Both the position numbers and the translations under genes were made by a program. This document shows, in pieces, positions 42,641 to 51,134 of a DNA stretch of 64,000 nucleotides (its first letter is position 1; every line of letters starts with the position of its first letter). Under the pieces are notes generated by a model, which ran no database searches, had not been told where the DNA came from, and worked only from the letters and a program-made list of their open reading frames with translations. This stretch comes from Pseudobdellovibrio sp031428275 (GTDB lineage Bacteria > Bdellovibrionota > Bdellovibrionia > Bdellovibrionales > Bdellovibrionaceae), in assembly GCA_031428275.1 (NCBI GenBank), contig JANPPC010000043.1, positions 102,656 to 166,655 of the forward strand, read 5' to 3'.

Positions 42641-44053
42641 ATGGGAATTTCAAATTGGTTCGTTCGTATTCTATTCTCGATTTTTTTTACTCCGACTTTT
42701 GCTTTTTCGGCCGAGACTTGCCGTAGTCTTTTTTCTGCGGAGATTGTTAAAGTTTTCATTGCTGATTCGACTTACCAAAAAGACATTAAAAATTTAAGAT
42801 CCACCCTATCCGGAAAACTAGCCACAGTTTGGCGCAGTGAATGGAAAACCAAGCTTAGCGTTTCAGAGTCGAATCAATACGTTAATGACCTCGTAAATAA
42901 ATTTCTAACAACGCACACCCGTAGCGTCATTTTAAGTGGCCTTGATATCAACAACGATGGCTTTACTCGCGAAGTACACTCTCGCCTTTATAAGCTGCAA
43001 GTTGAAAAGCTTCTGTTACCTGCTGATGAGCTGGCCGTTCGCGATAGCCCTGCACCAGAAGGCGCAAAAGACACGACCTTCACCTATTATCTAAAGCCTT
43101 TGAAGTCATTTAAAAGCGAAGGCAAGCATCAAGTTCGCATACGTACTTACTTGCGAGAAATTCGCTACGCAGAAATTTCGATCGGCGAAAGCGTGCAGGG
43201 TTTCGATATAAATGAAAAAAAAATTACGGTGACACGGTTATCAAATAATAATTTCAAATTAACAATGGGCATAGCCGACGTCGTAGAAATAGAACAAAGA
43301 TTAACTATTGATGAGCTCACCACAAAAGAGGGCCCGTCGATGCGGCTTTTTGCCCCACACGGTAAAAACTTTAAATTAGAAATCAAGTCGGCATTGACCG
43401 ATCATATTTCTGGTTCACAGTACCCCCTACTGGCTGGCAAACACATGGTACAAAAGCTAGACGTTTCACTTTCGGCAAAACAAGTCGGTCATCTGTTTGC
43501 TCCGCTTCAAGCAAATAGCTCTGAAAATAAAATTAAAGAATCTAATCTACGTATCGCAAGCCTAACGGCCGAGCTGATCGCAAAGACCCCCGATAATAAA
43601 GCGCGTATCGAGGCGGTTTTTGAAGTTTTGTTACAAGGTATTTCAAAGAATTCGAATTTTTTAACCGTCGAAGGAGCCACAGCCTATCACCGTACTGCTT
43701 TCGAAACGACGACGGGCTTACAAACGACAATTGACCGCGACCAGGGCGTTTACGAAGGTAATATGTACGGCGAAAATTTTTTAAAAAATCCGCTCTACAC
43801 AATTCAAACAAATAAACTTATTAAAACGAAAACAAAAGACGCCCGTCATGTTGAGTTAAAGGTGCCCGTAACATCGATGCAGCAATCCGTGGGTATCGAT
43901 TACGCCGATCCGGCTGCGGCGCCCCAGCCTAGGAACGCAAATTTCAATAGCCGCATCAAAGAGATGATTGCGATCTATCACCATTTTGTTAAAAACGTTT
44001 TTCATGCCGGAAAATTTAATTACATACGAGAAAATGGCGAATTAGAACACTAA
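42641..44053 (+). CDS. secreted protein of unknown function
   Basis: A 470-residue protein with a signal peptide (MGISNWFVRILFSIFFTPTFAFSAE, cleavage expected near FSA). After a helical N-terminal part (residues 30-130) comes a beta-rich middle with alternating charged strands (HQVRIRTYLREIRYAEISIGE, then KLTMGIADVVEIEQRL, KNFKLEIKSAL). The order of Arg/Lys/Glu-rich strands recalls the tunnel folds of the CYTH/VTC type, but the match is weak and I do not assign it. It stands alone, with hairpins before (42515-42555) and after (44124-44152). It is the nearest gene upstream of the c-di-GMP riboswitch RNA. Confidence 0.6.
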   Translation: MGISNWFVRILFSIFFTPTFAFSAETCRSLFSAEIVKVFIADSTYQKDIKNLRSTLSGKLATVWRSEWKTKLSVSESNQYVNDLVNKFLTTHTRSVILSGLDINNDGFTREVHSRLYKLQVEKLLLPADELAVRDSPAPEGAKDTTFTYYLKPLKSFKSEGKHQVRIRTYLREIRYAEISIGESVQGFDINEKKITVTRLSNNNFKLTMGIADVVEIEQRLTIDELTTKEGPSMRLFAPHGKNFKLEIKSALTDHISGSQYPLLAGKHMVQKLDVSLSAKQVGHLFAPLQANSSENKIKESNLRIASLTAELIAKTPDNKARIEAVFEVLLQGISKNSNFLTVEGATAYHRTAFETTTGLQTTIDRDQGVYEGNMYGENFLKNPLYTIQTNKLIKTKTKDARHVELKVPVTSMQQSVGIDYADPAAAPQPRNANFNSRIKEMIAIYHHFVKNVFHAGKFNYIRENGELEH

Positions 44054-44123
44054 ATTTATCACTATGAAACGCTCAAAAGCTCATTGCACAGAACCTTTTT
44101 AAAACACTTCAGCGTATCAGAAA

Positions 44124-44152
44124 AAGAATTGAATCGACGTGATTCAATTCTT
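44124..44152 (+). terminator. perfect 12-bp hairpin after the 42.6-kb gene
   Basis: AAGAATTGAATC at 44124-44135 is perfectly complementary to GATTCAATTCTT at 44141-44152, loop GACGT. It lies 70 bases after the stop codon. Only a weak T-rich tail follows (CGATCTATTTT), so it is a probable transcript-end or stability hairpin rather than a textbook terminator. Confidence 0.5.
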
Positions 44153-44284
44153 CGATCTATTTTGATAATACAAAAAATAAATTGGAAACTTTTCACGTAC
44201 CTGAGTTAATCTTTATTCATCGGATAACATCAAAACTAACCTCAGCTGGTGCGTGAGAGTGGGTTTGATAAAAAGGAGGCACGT

Positions 44285-44329
44285 GTGAAACGAAGAATAT
44301 TTGATCACAATGATAAATCACCTAAGTGA
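44285..44329 (+). CDS. possible 14-aa leader peptide upstream of the riboswitch
   Basis: A GTG at 44285 is preceded by a perfect AAGGAGG at 44273-44279 and opens a 14-codon frame, MKRRIFDHNDKSPK, ending at TGA 44327-44329. Such a strong ribosome site with no longer gene after it is unusual. It could be a leader peptide, or the purine-rich tract may serve in RNA pairing. A second similar tract (GAGGAGGC) appears at 44393-44400 with no start codon after it. Evidence is the ribosome site alone. Confidence 0.3.
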   Translation: MKRRIFDHNDKSPK

Positions 44330-44439
44330 AGAAGAAACCCAATAAAATGTTTTACCAAAAAGTTTTTTGGCTTAGTTGTTAATCTTTAATTAGAGGAGGC
44401 ATTAGCGGACTTTTAACATACGGGTCAGACCGTATACTT

Positions 44440-44530
44440 CCTTTGCCTCAGGGCAAAACCTGTGAAAACAGATGACGCAAAGCTATAGGGGCTCTTGTCG
44501 CGAGACGGTGCCAGCCAGCTGCCAAAGGGT
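44440..44530 (+). promoter_or_regulatory. cyclic-di-GMP-I (GEMM) riboswitch aptamer
   Basis: P1 forms between CCTTTG (44440-44445) and CAAAGG (44523-44528). P2 has the arm CTGT-GAAA-ACAG (44460-44471), with the conserved GNRA tetraloop. The conserved junction GACGCAAAGC at 44474-44483 is followed by TATAGGGGCT, then a variable P3 loop, and the 3' side GGTGCCAGCCAGCTGCC, which carries the tetraloop-receptor side and the c-di-GMP contacts. The order and wording match GEMM-I closely. Confidence 0.92.
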
Positions 44531-44611
44531 TAAAAATACCTGCGGTGAAAACTGAAATGGAAGTAAAAAATTGTTCTAAAAATTTTATCATGGATTGGTT
44601 TCATTCCCCTT

Positions 44612-44652
44612 AACGCAAGCAGTTCACAGATGAATAGCTTGCGTTTTTTTTT
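44612..44652 (+). terminator. Rho-independent terminator of the riboswitch RNA
   Basis: AACGCAAGC at 44612-44620 is perfectly complementary to GCTTGCGTT at 44637-44645, followed by a run of T to 44652. It ends the riboswitch transcript before any gene. Confidence 0.9.
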
Positions 44653-44684
44653 GCCCATGGGCTGATCGGCCCGACAATTGGGAA

Positions 44685-46133
44685 TTAATTCTTAGCAGAA
44701 GCAACGTTTCGTTTATTCTTTTTACTACCCGCCACATTTTTTGCTTTCGATTTACTGGCCACTAACTTTTTCTTAACCTGGCTACGTGATGAACTTTTTG
44801 TTTGTGGGCTATTCATCACTGCGCTTTCTGGTAACACAAGCTTCACGCCAGATTTAATCTTACTTTTACGAGATAAATTATTAAGCTTTTTTAAATCGTT
44901 TACCGAAACTTTATATTTATCGGCAATCGAAGCTAAAGAATCACCAGGCTGTACAATATATATCTTTGCCGCAGCTAGTTCAGGACGCTTTTCTTTAAGC
45001 GGCGTGCGATCCGGAACAAAAATCTTTTGACCCACGCGCAATTTCTTCTTGCGGGCGAAATCATTGATATCACGTAAATAGGCCACGGTTGTTTTATATC
45101 GGCGAGCTAGGTTTGCAAAGGTATCGCCCTTACGAATTTTATAAGGCTGAATTTCGTCTTGATCAGCGACGTATTCAATTTTGTCGGTAATACTTTCTTT
45201 CGCGGCATTCATCGCCACATCATATGAACCCGGCGGAATACGCAGACCTAAAATATTATCTGAATCAAGCGGAGCAATCTCACCCTTAAATTTTGGATTT
45301 AAGGCTTTAAAATCTTCGTAATTTAAATTCATTTTTTCGGCCATCAAACGTAAGTTGACCGGTTGATTCAAAGTAACGTGGTCGAATTCGATTGGTGGCA
45401 TGTAATCAACCCCTTCAAAGCCGTATTTATCGGGGTTCTTCGCGATTAACTTCGCTGCAATATATTTCGGAATATAATCATCAGTCTCACGAGGAAGAGC
45501 GTGCTTATTTTTAGTCAATAGCCAGAAGTCGCGGGTTTTGTATTTCTTCACAGCGCGGTCTACGCGCCCCTCTCCGACGTTGTAGGCGGCCATTGCTAAG
45601 TACCAAGAATTAAAACGTGTGTATAAATCTTTAAAGTATTCAGCTGCCGCTTGCGTCGATAAAACCGGATCACGACGTTCATCGATTAATTGATTTATAG
45701 TTAACTTGTACTGTTTGCCAGTACCACGAATAAACTGCCAGTAACCCACCGCCGAAGCATGACTAAAAGCTTGCGAGCTGAAACCTGATTCAATCAGAGC
45801 TATGTAGAATAAATCTTCTGGTAATTTATTATCACGTAATACTTTTTTCATGAGGGCTTCATAACGAGTCGAACGAAGTAAGTAGCGCTCCATGTGTGGG
45901 CGACCACGACCTTGAAAGTAATTGATCCATTTATCAACATTCGCGTTAAGCTCGGTCGGAATGATTTCTAACTCTTCAGTGGGCCGGGGCTCAGCCGGAA
46001 CGTCGGCGACGCGAAACTGCGCCGGTTCGCCAATGTCGCTAATCGCAGCAGCCGTTTGATCAACCTGAGTGGTATTATGCGCACAACCAAAAAGCAACAG
46101 GCCGAGCGACACGAGTAATAAACGATTCTTCAT
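44685..46133 (-). CDS. MltD-like membrane-bound lytic transglycosylase lipoprotein
   Basis: A 482-residue cell-wall enzyme that cleaves the glycan strands of peptidoglycan. It begins MKNRLLLVSLGLLLFGCAH, a lipoprotein signal with Cys17. The SLT catalytic domain (about residues 85-220) carries the active-site glutamate in FYIALIESGFSSQAFSHASAVGYWQFI and the GxxYxxxxLxxxxNxWxLAMAAYN-type pattern (YFKDLYTRFNSWYLAMAAYN). Two LysM peptidoglycan-binding repeats follow (IRKGDTFANLARRYKTTVAYL, then VQPGDSLASIADKYKVSVNDL). The last 40 residues are very Lys/Ser-rich. The next gene upstream is the last of the Bat operon, separated by a terminator, so it is its own unit. Wall hydrolases are important in prey or self-wall remodelling, which is inference. 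Confidence 0.9.
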   Translation of the reverse strand: MKNRLLLVSLGLLLFGCAHNTTQVDQTAAAISDIGEPAQFRVADVPAEPRPTEELEIIPTELNANVDKWINYFQGRGRPHMERYLLRSTRYEALMKKVLRDNKLPEDLFYIALIESGFSSQAFSHASAVGYWQFIRGTGKQYKLTINQLIDERRDPVLSTQAAAEYFKDLYTRFNSWYLAMAAYNVGEGRVDRAVKKYKTRDFWLLTKNKHALPRETDDYIPKYIAAKLIAKNPDKYGFEGVDYMPPIEFDHVTLNQPVNLRLMAEKMNLNYEDFKALNPKFKGEIAPLDSDNILGLRIPPGSYDVAMNAAKESITDKIEYVADQDEIQPYKIRKGDTFANLARRYKTTVAYLRDINDFARKKKLRVGQKIFVPDRTPLKEKRPELAAAKIYIVQPGDSLASIADKYKVSVNDLKKLNNLSRKSKIKSGVKLVLPESAVMNSPQTKSSSRSQVKKKLVASKSKAKNVAGSKKNKRNVASAKN

Positions 46134-46241
46134 AATACCTCACATAGTCGAATAAACATTAAAACTTTCATTAAAAACTGAAGTCTTAGGTTACAAACGA
46201 TCTGCAGGTTTATCAATTTTTCTTAACCAAAAATAGCTAAA

Positions 46242-46276
46242 ATAAGTCTATTTCTGAACTTGATTACTAGACTTAT
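46242..46276 (-). terminator. terminator of the moxR-bat operon
   Basis: Read leftward, ATAAGTCTA (46276-46268) pairs with TAGACTTAT (46250-46242), nine pairs, followed by TTTAGCTATTTTT. It begins seven bases after the BatD stop codon. Confidence 0.6.
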
Positions 46277-46282
46277 GTCTGC

Positions 46283-48304
46283 TTATTCTTTCTGATCTGA
46301 TTTTGCTTTGGATGCAATCTCTTTTGATATTTCTTTAAGCTCTTCGACCTGGGTATTTAATGGTTTTGAAGCTAGAAGCTGCCGCACGACATCCTCCGGA
46401 GAAAATCCTAATAGTTGAAAGTAATCAAACTGATTCGTTAAACGATTTAAAAACTGCGTCTGAGTTTTGGCCGGAATTTCTTTAATCAACTCCGACCATT
46501 CAAGGTCGGCGCGCCTTTGACCCGCCAAACTAGCTGCTAATAAATAAACTAAATTAAGTGCTTCAGAGCCAATTTTTTTGTGATCGTTTTTAATCATAGC
46601 CTGATCGATCGTCTTGATTTTTGTTTCAACCAACTGCTGAAATTCAGGCTCTTGGTTAAATTTTCTTATCTGCATTAAAAATTGCATTAAAAATGCTAAA
46701 AAAATCAGTATGGCTACAGCAGTGTAAACAGTTAAGCGATACGTTGAAAAAGAAAACGCGCTTTGTGGCAATTCTAGGATAGGAGCCGGTTGATAAACCT
46801 GCTCCGAAGCCGCTGCGACCTGCACGGGCGTACCCGTAGCATTTAAAGCGCCCGCCGCCCCAGCCTGGCTGTTGCCTTGGGTGATATTAAGCATTAGCTC
46901 GGTTGTTTGTTCATTCACGTAAGCTTTACGACTTGGGTCGAAGTAAGTAAAATTCATTGAAGGTAATACTAATTCACCTTCTTTGCGTGGAATTAATAAA
47001 ATTTCAAATTCTTTAAAGCTTTGTCCGTCTTTAAAAAATTTTGATTCGTTCTTCGTATCAAACACTTCAATTGATTCAGGCCAAGAGATCGGCGGAAGAT
47101 CGATCATCTTGGCGTTGCCCATTCCCTCAAAACGCACTTTTACCGAAAACGGTTGATGGGCCGGAAAACTAGTTCCGTCGGTCTTTACCGAAATGCGGTA
47201 GACTCCGACTGCGCCCGAGAAAGCGATTGTTTTACCTTCCTGGGGTAAGGGTAAAACTTTGATAGGTGTTCGGCGGGAAGTTTTTGTGTATTCGTGTAAT
47301 TGGCCGTAACCAAATTGAGTCGGTAAACGAACCTTGCCTTTTATACGAAATTCATCAACGACCGCCGTTCCGGCCTTTATCGGAAAAAGCGCATGACTAG
47401 CTAACTTCGCACGTTGGTAATTAACGCCATTTACGATCACCGGAGAAAACTGCAACGATGGCACCTCTTCGATAATTTCCTTCCAAAAACCCCTCAGATC
47501 AGGAAACTTTACGCGGTCTAAAGTTTCTAACTGCCCACGAGTATAAATAAACCAAGTCGCCGTGACTTGTTCACCTTCATAAACTTCGGTCTTGTCTAAA
47601 TCAACGTGTACAAAGAAAGCTTCGTTCGTATTCACATCAAATTTTAAATTCGGAATACCTTGCGGCTGACCATTACCATTAAAAGCCTGTCCACCTTGAA
47701 CTTGCCCGAGTAAGCGCTGACGCTGCTGCATCAACTGATTAAATAAATCGTCGGCATCAGGCATTTGTTGAAAAGGGTTTGAATCTGCATCGTCTTGAAA
47801 CTGAGGTCGGCCCGGAATACGTTTTGCACCTTGTCGACCGGCCTGCCCCGCGCCGTTTCGAAAAGACTCAGAAACTTCAATTTTAATTGGATTTGTTTTA
47901 TAAGTTTGACCATTAACTCGAACATCAACGATCGGAATTGCAAACACGCCCTCTTTTTGTGGAGAGAATTGATAATTAAAATCTTGAATCACCCTTTTTG
48001 AAAACTGAGTCTTACCATTTATAATCGACATTCCGCTTTGAGTCTGGGTGCCATTTGCCCATGAGTTTAAAAGCTCTAATCCCGTAATAGACGGAATCTG
48101 CGGAACCGAAAGCTCAAAATCTTCATCAGATTGAACAACTAAATTTAAAGTGAATGAATCGCCGATGCCCATTTGATTACGGTCAACATTGGCTTGCACT
48201 GATACATTTGCAGCTTGTGCTACAAGAGAAAATAAAACCAACGAGCAGGTTAGTGAAAATGGGTATAAAAGGCCGAATAGAAAGCGATTACCAATCTTTT
48301 TCAT
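46283..48304 (-). CDS. batD: BatD-like membrane protein
   Basis: A 673-residue protein with a signal sequence (MKKIGNRFLFGLLYPFSLTCSLVLFSLVAQA) and then ANVSVQANVDRNQMGIGDSFTLNLVVQSDEDF, the typical opening of BatD, an oxygen-tolerance family protein with several immunoglobulin-like periplasmic domains. A Gln/Gly-rich linker lies near residues 150-205. One transmembrane helix appears near residue 545 (YRLTVYTAVAILIFLAFLMQFL) and a cytoplasmic tail of about 110 residues follows. The ATG at 48304 is chosen over a longer frame because it starts a clean signal sequence; it overlaps the end of the TPR gene by 17 bases. Last gene of the operon. Confidence 0.85.
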   Translation of the reverse strand: MKKIGNRFLFGLLYPFSLTCSLVLFSLVAQAANVSVQANVDRNQMGIGDSFTLNLVVQSDEDFELSVPQIPSITGLELLNSWANGTQTQSGMSIINGKTQFSKRVIQDFNYQFSPQKEGVFAIPIVDVRVNGQTYKTNPIKIEVSESFRNGAGQAGRQGAKRIPGRPQFQDDADSNPFQQMPDADDLFNQLMQQRQRLLGQVQGGQAFNGNGQPQGIPNLKFDVNTNEAFFVHVDLDKTEVYEGEQVTATWFIYTRGQLETLDRVKFPDLRGFWKEIIEEVPSLQFSPVIVNGVNYQRAKLASHALFPIKAGTAVVDEFRIKGKVRLPTQFGYGQLHEYTKTSRRTPIKVLPLPQEGKTIAFSGAVGVYRISVKTDGTSFPAHQPFSVKVRFEGMGNAKMIDLPPISWPESIEVFDTKNESKFFKDGQSFKEFEILLIPRKEGELVLPSMNFTYFDPSRKAYVNEQTTELMLNITQGNSQAGAAGALNATGTPVQVAAASEQVYQPAPILELPQSAFSFSTYRLTVYTAVAILIFLAFLMQFLMQIRKFNQEPEFQQLVETKIKTIDQAMIKNDHKKIGSEALNLVYLLAASLAGQRRADLEWSELIKEIPAKTQTQFLNRLTNQFDYFQLLGFSPEDVVRQLLASKPLNTQVEELKEISKEIASKAKSDQKE

Positions 48305-49058
48305 TTTTTGATTCTTTTCTTTCTTTTTTATCAAAATTTGCGCGAATTTTTTGTTCTTGATTTCGTAATTCACCTAAAATCTTTTTAACGTCGCCTTCAG
48401 ATAACTGATCACCCTTAAATGGGCGCGGCTGGTACTTTTTATTTCCCTGAATTTCTTTGTCTTTGCTATCTTTTGGGTCTTTACCATCTTTGTCGTCTTC
48501 TTTTTGATCTTTGCCTTCGCCCTTTTTATCTTTGTCTTTTTCGTCACCTTTATCTTTTTTATCTGGATCGCTTTCACCTTCGCCTTGATCGCCGCTTTTT
48601 TTATCTTGCTGCTGCTGCTGGATCAACAACTCGATATTGTGCTTAGTTTCTTTTGAAGTTGGTAAAATATCTAAGGCCGCTTGATAGTTATCAAGCGCTT
48701 CGTCTACTTTTTTTAAAGCACCGTAGTAAACGCCAAGGTTATACCGTATCGCGAATACCGCACCTAGATCTTTTTTATCTTCGGCCAACTTAAGAGCCAG
48801 TTGAAAAGATTTTAAAGCATCTTCATTCTTTTGATTTTGATTTAGAATCACACCGATATTCGAGTGAATCGCGGCCTCATTTGGAGAGTCTTCTAAAATT
48901 GTAATATACTGATCAAGTGCCTTTTCGGTTTGTTCTTTTTTAATTAGTCGAGCTGCGGCTTGATCCCGTACTAGAGCCTCAAGCGGTGTGATATTTGAAT
49001 AACAGCCCGCGAAAGCCAAAGTAAGTAGGCCTAGTAGAAAACTACGAAGAGGTTTCAT
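48288..49058 (-). CDS. batC: BatC-like TPR lipoprotein
   Basis: A 256-residue lipoprotein (LLTLAFAGCYSN, lipobox Cys19) with TPR repeats over about residues 35-140 (EKALDQYITILEDSPNEAAIHSNIGVI, DALKSFQLALKLAED, EALDNYQAALDILPTSKETKHNIELL). A long stretch of Lys/Asp/Glu/Gly (about residues 145-205) is strikingly low in complexity. The C-terminus LSEGDVKKILGELRNQEQKIRANF matches the conserved BatC ending. It lies between the second von Willebrand gene and batD, the usual Bat order, overlapping both. Confidence 0.85.
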   Translation of the reverse strand: MKPLRSFLLGLLTLAFAGCYSNITPLEALVRDQAAARLIKKEQTEKALDQYITILEDSPNEAAIHSNIGVILNQNQKNEDALKSFQLALKLAEDKKDLGAVFAIRYNLGVYYGALKKVDEALDNYQAALDILPTSKETKHNIELLIQQQQQDKKSGDQGEGESDPDKKDKGDEKDKDKKGEGKDQKEDDKDGKDPKDSKDKEIQGNKKYQPRPFKGDQLSEGDVKKILGELRNQEQKIRANFDKKERKESKNEKDW

Positions 49059-50115
49059 GGCGCCCCTGCCAATCAGACCCGATTTTTCGAGCGTCGTTTA
49101 ACAGAAAACTAATCAAGATTAAAATAATTCCGACGAATAACGGCCAAGTGAACTTTTCATCGTATTGGGTCATCATGCTGGTTTGAAACTGAGTTTTTTC
49201 TAAGTTACCGATGGCCTGGACAAACTTCTTTAAATGATCGCCGTTGAAGTACGCAAAGTAAAATTCTCCCTCGCCGGCTTTCGCTAATTGAGCTAAGAAA
49301 TCACCCTTAACTTGCGTAACAATAGTTTGACCTGACTTATCTTTTTTAAAGCCGGTCATATTACCGTACTGATCACGAGTAGGTATAGCGCCACCTTTTT
49401 CTGAGCCGTAGGCCATCGTATATATACGAGTGCCGTCTTTAACCAAATTTTTCGCCGTTTCTAAAGCGTTTTTTTCTTGGTCTTCACCGTCTGACACGAC
49501 TAAAATCGCTCTGGTTGTGCGTGACTGCTGATCTTGTGTTACGCCGCCTTTTTCGAAAGCCTCTTTCGCGTAAGCTAAAGCGGTTTCGAAATGAGTACCC
49601 TGTGAACTAACTGAATTTATATCCAAAGAATCAATATACATGCGCAGTGCATTCGGATCACTTGTTAACGGGCATAATAAAGAGCTGCTACCCGCAAATG
49701 CAATGATGCCAATTTTATTACCCGGCATTAAATCTAACAATTTAGAAAGTTCGATTTTCATCTGTGCTAATCTTGAAGGTTTTACATCTTCAGATAGCAT
49801 ACTTTCCGACACATCCGCTAAAATCAGTAATTCAACGCCTTCACTTTTTACTTCTTGCTGGCTTTCACCTGCTTGAGGCCTAGCGAAAGCGATGATTATA
49901 AAAACCATTCCTAAAGCCTGCATAAACATTTGTAAACGGCGTTTTTTATACGAAACAGTTTGAGTTAAGTAATCGGCGACTTTTTCGCCGAAAGCATTGT
50001 GTAGCTTTTTGATCGCGAATTTCTCGAAATAAAAATAGGCCGCAATAAAAAGACCGACCAAAATGAGCCAGTAAAAAGCTGTTTCATTTCCCCATTTAAA
50101 AGTTAAACCTAACAT
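49042..50115 (-). CDS. batB: BatB-like von Willebrand factor A membrane protein
   Basis: A 357-residue protein with transmembrane helices near its N-terminus (AFYWLILVGLFIAAYFYF and QMFMQALGMVFIIIAFA) and at its C-terminus (WPLFVGIILILISFLL). Between them is a vWA domain with the metal-ion site LLILADVSESMLSEDVKPSRL (D-x-S-x-S), the later Thr in LTSDPN, and IRAILVVSDGEDQEKN. The ATG at 50115 overlaps the batA stop by one base (TAATG); a longer frame to 50172 runs into batA and was rejected. vWA proteins in Bat operons work with the MoxR ATPase in envelope stress resistance. Confidence 0.88.
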   Translation of the reverse strand: MLGLTFKWGNETAFYWLILVGLFIAAYFYFEKFAIKKLHNAFGEKVADYLTQTVSYKKRRLQMFMQALGMVFIIIAFARPQAGESQQEVKSEGVELLILADVSESMLSEDVKPSRLAQMKIELSKLLDLMPGNKIGIIAFAGSSSLLCPLTSDPNALRMYIDSLDINSVSSQGTHFETALAYAKEAFEKGGVTQDQQSRTTRAILVVSDGEDQEKNALETAKNLVKDGTRIYTMAYGSEKGGAIPTRDQYGNMTGFKKDKSGQTIVTQVKGDFLAQLAKAGEGEFYFAYFNGDHLKKFVQAIGNLEKTQFQTSMMTQYDEKFTWPLFVGIILILISFLLNDARKIGSDWQGRHETSS

Positions 50116-51134
50116 TAAGGCCCCACTTTCAATACGCTTAAGCCTAAAACGCGGCTGATTAAAAACAAACAAAGCCCGATCATTAAAAAGTACGGAAAGA
50201 ATTCTTCGTACCGAACATATTTATTATCTTCAATTTTTGTAGTCTCAAGCGAATTGATCTCTTTAAAGACGCCAACCAACGAGTCTTCTTTCGAAGCCCG
50301 AAAGTACTTTCCGCCGGTAACTTCCGCCATCTGCGATAGTAATTCATCGTTCACAGTGCTTTCAAATGGCTGATATCGCTTCACGCGGTTTCCAAAAAGA
50401 TCAGTCGTGTAAGTCGGAATTTTAGTCGGACCACTTCGACCGATACCGATGGTGTAGATTTTAATTCCGTAACCTTTAGCCACTTCTAAGCCAGTTTCGG
50501 GATCGATAGTGCCCGAGTTATTTTCACCGTCGGTCATAAAAATCATCACGCGTGATTTGGCTTGCGAGTCTTTTAAACGCGCGGCTCCGCTGGCCATAGC
50601 CACGCCCAAAGCAGTGCCGTCTTTGATTCGGGCTGAAGCGGCCGTCGTGATCTGCGCCACGCGGTCTAAGATAAGTTGGTAGTCAAGTGTCGGCGGTACC
50701 AAAGTAAAAGCTTCGCCGGCAAAAATCACAACGCCAATTCGATCTGACTGACGTTGTTTAATAAAGTTAATCAACGTGTCTTTCGCTGATTCTAACCGGT
50801 TGGTGGGCTTCATATCTTCGATCAACATACTATCTGAGATATCAAGAACGATCACGATGTCTAAACCTTCAAGCGTGCGCTTTACTTTTGAATCAGCCCG
50901 CTGGGGGCGCGCTAAGGCAAAGATAAAAAATAAGATCGAAACTAAAAGTAAAATCTGATTCAGCTTTTGAAAAACTAAGCGACCACGACCTGACCATTTT
51001 TTAAATCCGGAAATATGGCTGATCTTCAAAGCGGCCCGGCTACTGCGTTTGCGAAACAAAAATAAATAAGCAACAATAACCCACGGGATCAGAAGAAAAA
51101 ATGCAATTGGTTGGCCCCATAGATACTGACTCAT
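50115..51134 (-). CDS. batA: BatA-like von Willebrand factor A membrane protein
   Basis: A 339-residue protein with N-terminal transmembrane helices (FFLLIPWVIVAYLFLF, LNQILLLVSILFFIFALA) and a C-terminal one (FFPYFLMIGLCLFLIS). The vWA domain has the metal-ion site DIVIVLDISDSMLIEDMKPTNRL and the downstream MIFMTDGENNSGTIDP block. It is the close paralogue of the following batB. The start codon overlaps the preceding stop by four bases (ATGA). Together with moxR and the DUF58 gene it forms a typical Bat operon. Confidence 0.88.
   Translation of the reverse strand: MSQYLWGQPIAFFLLIPWVIVAYLFLFRKRSSRAALKISHISGFKKWSGRGRLVFQKLNQILLLVSILFFIFALARPQRADSKVKRTLEGLDIVIVLDISDSMLIEDMKPTNRLESAKDTLINFIKQRQSDRIGVVIFAGEAFTLVPPTLDYQLILDRVAQITTAASARIKDGTALGVAMASGAARLKDSQAKSRVMIFMTDGENNSGTIDPETGLEVAKGYGIKIYTIGIGRSGPTKIPTYTTDLFGNRVKRYQPFESTVNDELLSQMAEVTGGKYFRASKEDSLVGVFKEINSLETTKIEDNKYVRYEEFFPYFLMIGLCLFLISRVLGLSVLKVGP

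Larger units (their letters stand above)
44393..44652 (+). ncRNA. orphan c-di-GMP riboswitch RNA, merRNA-like
   Basis: A free-standing RNA is inferred from a class I cyclic-di-GMP aptamer (44440-44530) that is followed 80 bases later by a strong terminator (44612-44652) with no gene in between. A hairpin ATACGG-GTCAGA-CCGTAT (44418-44435) lies just ahead of the aptamer. Bdellovibrio bacteriovorus is known to make a c-di-GMP-I riboswitch RNA of this kind, named merRNA, at extremely high level in attack phase; it has no downstream gene and was proposed to bind or store c-di-GMP. The same arrangement here supports homology. The 5' end is unknown; I see no clear promoter. A possible 22-codon frame (44545-44613) lacks a ribosome site. 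Confidence 0.75.

Noticed and set aside
44545..44613. 22-codon frame between the riboswitch and its terminator
   Set aside because: No ribosome site, and the frame runs into the terminator stem; better explained as non-coding RNA.
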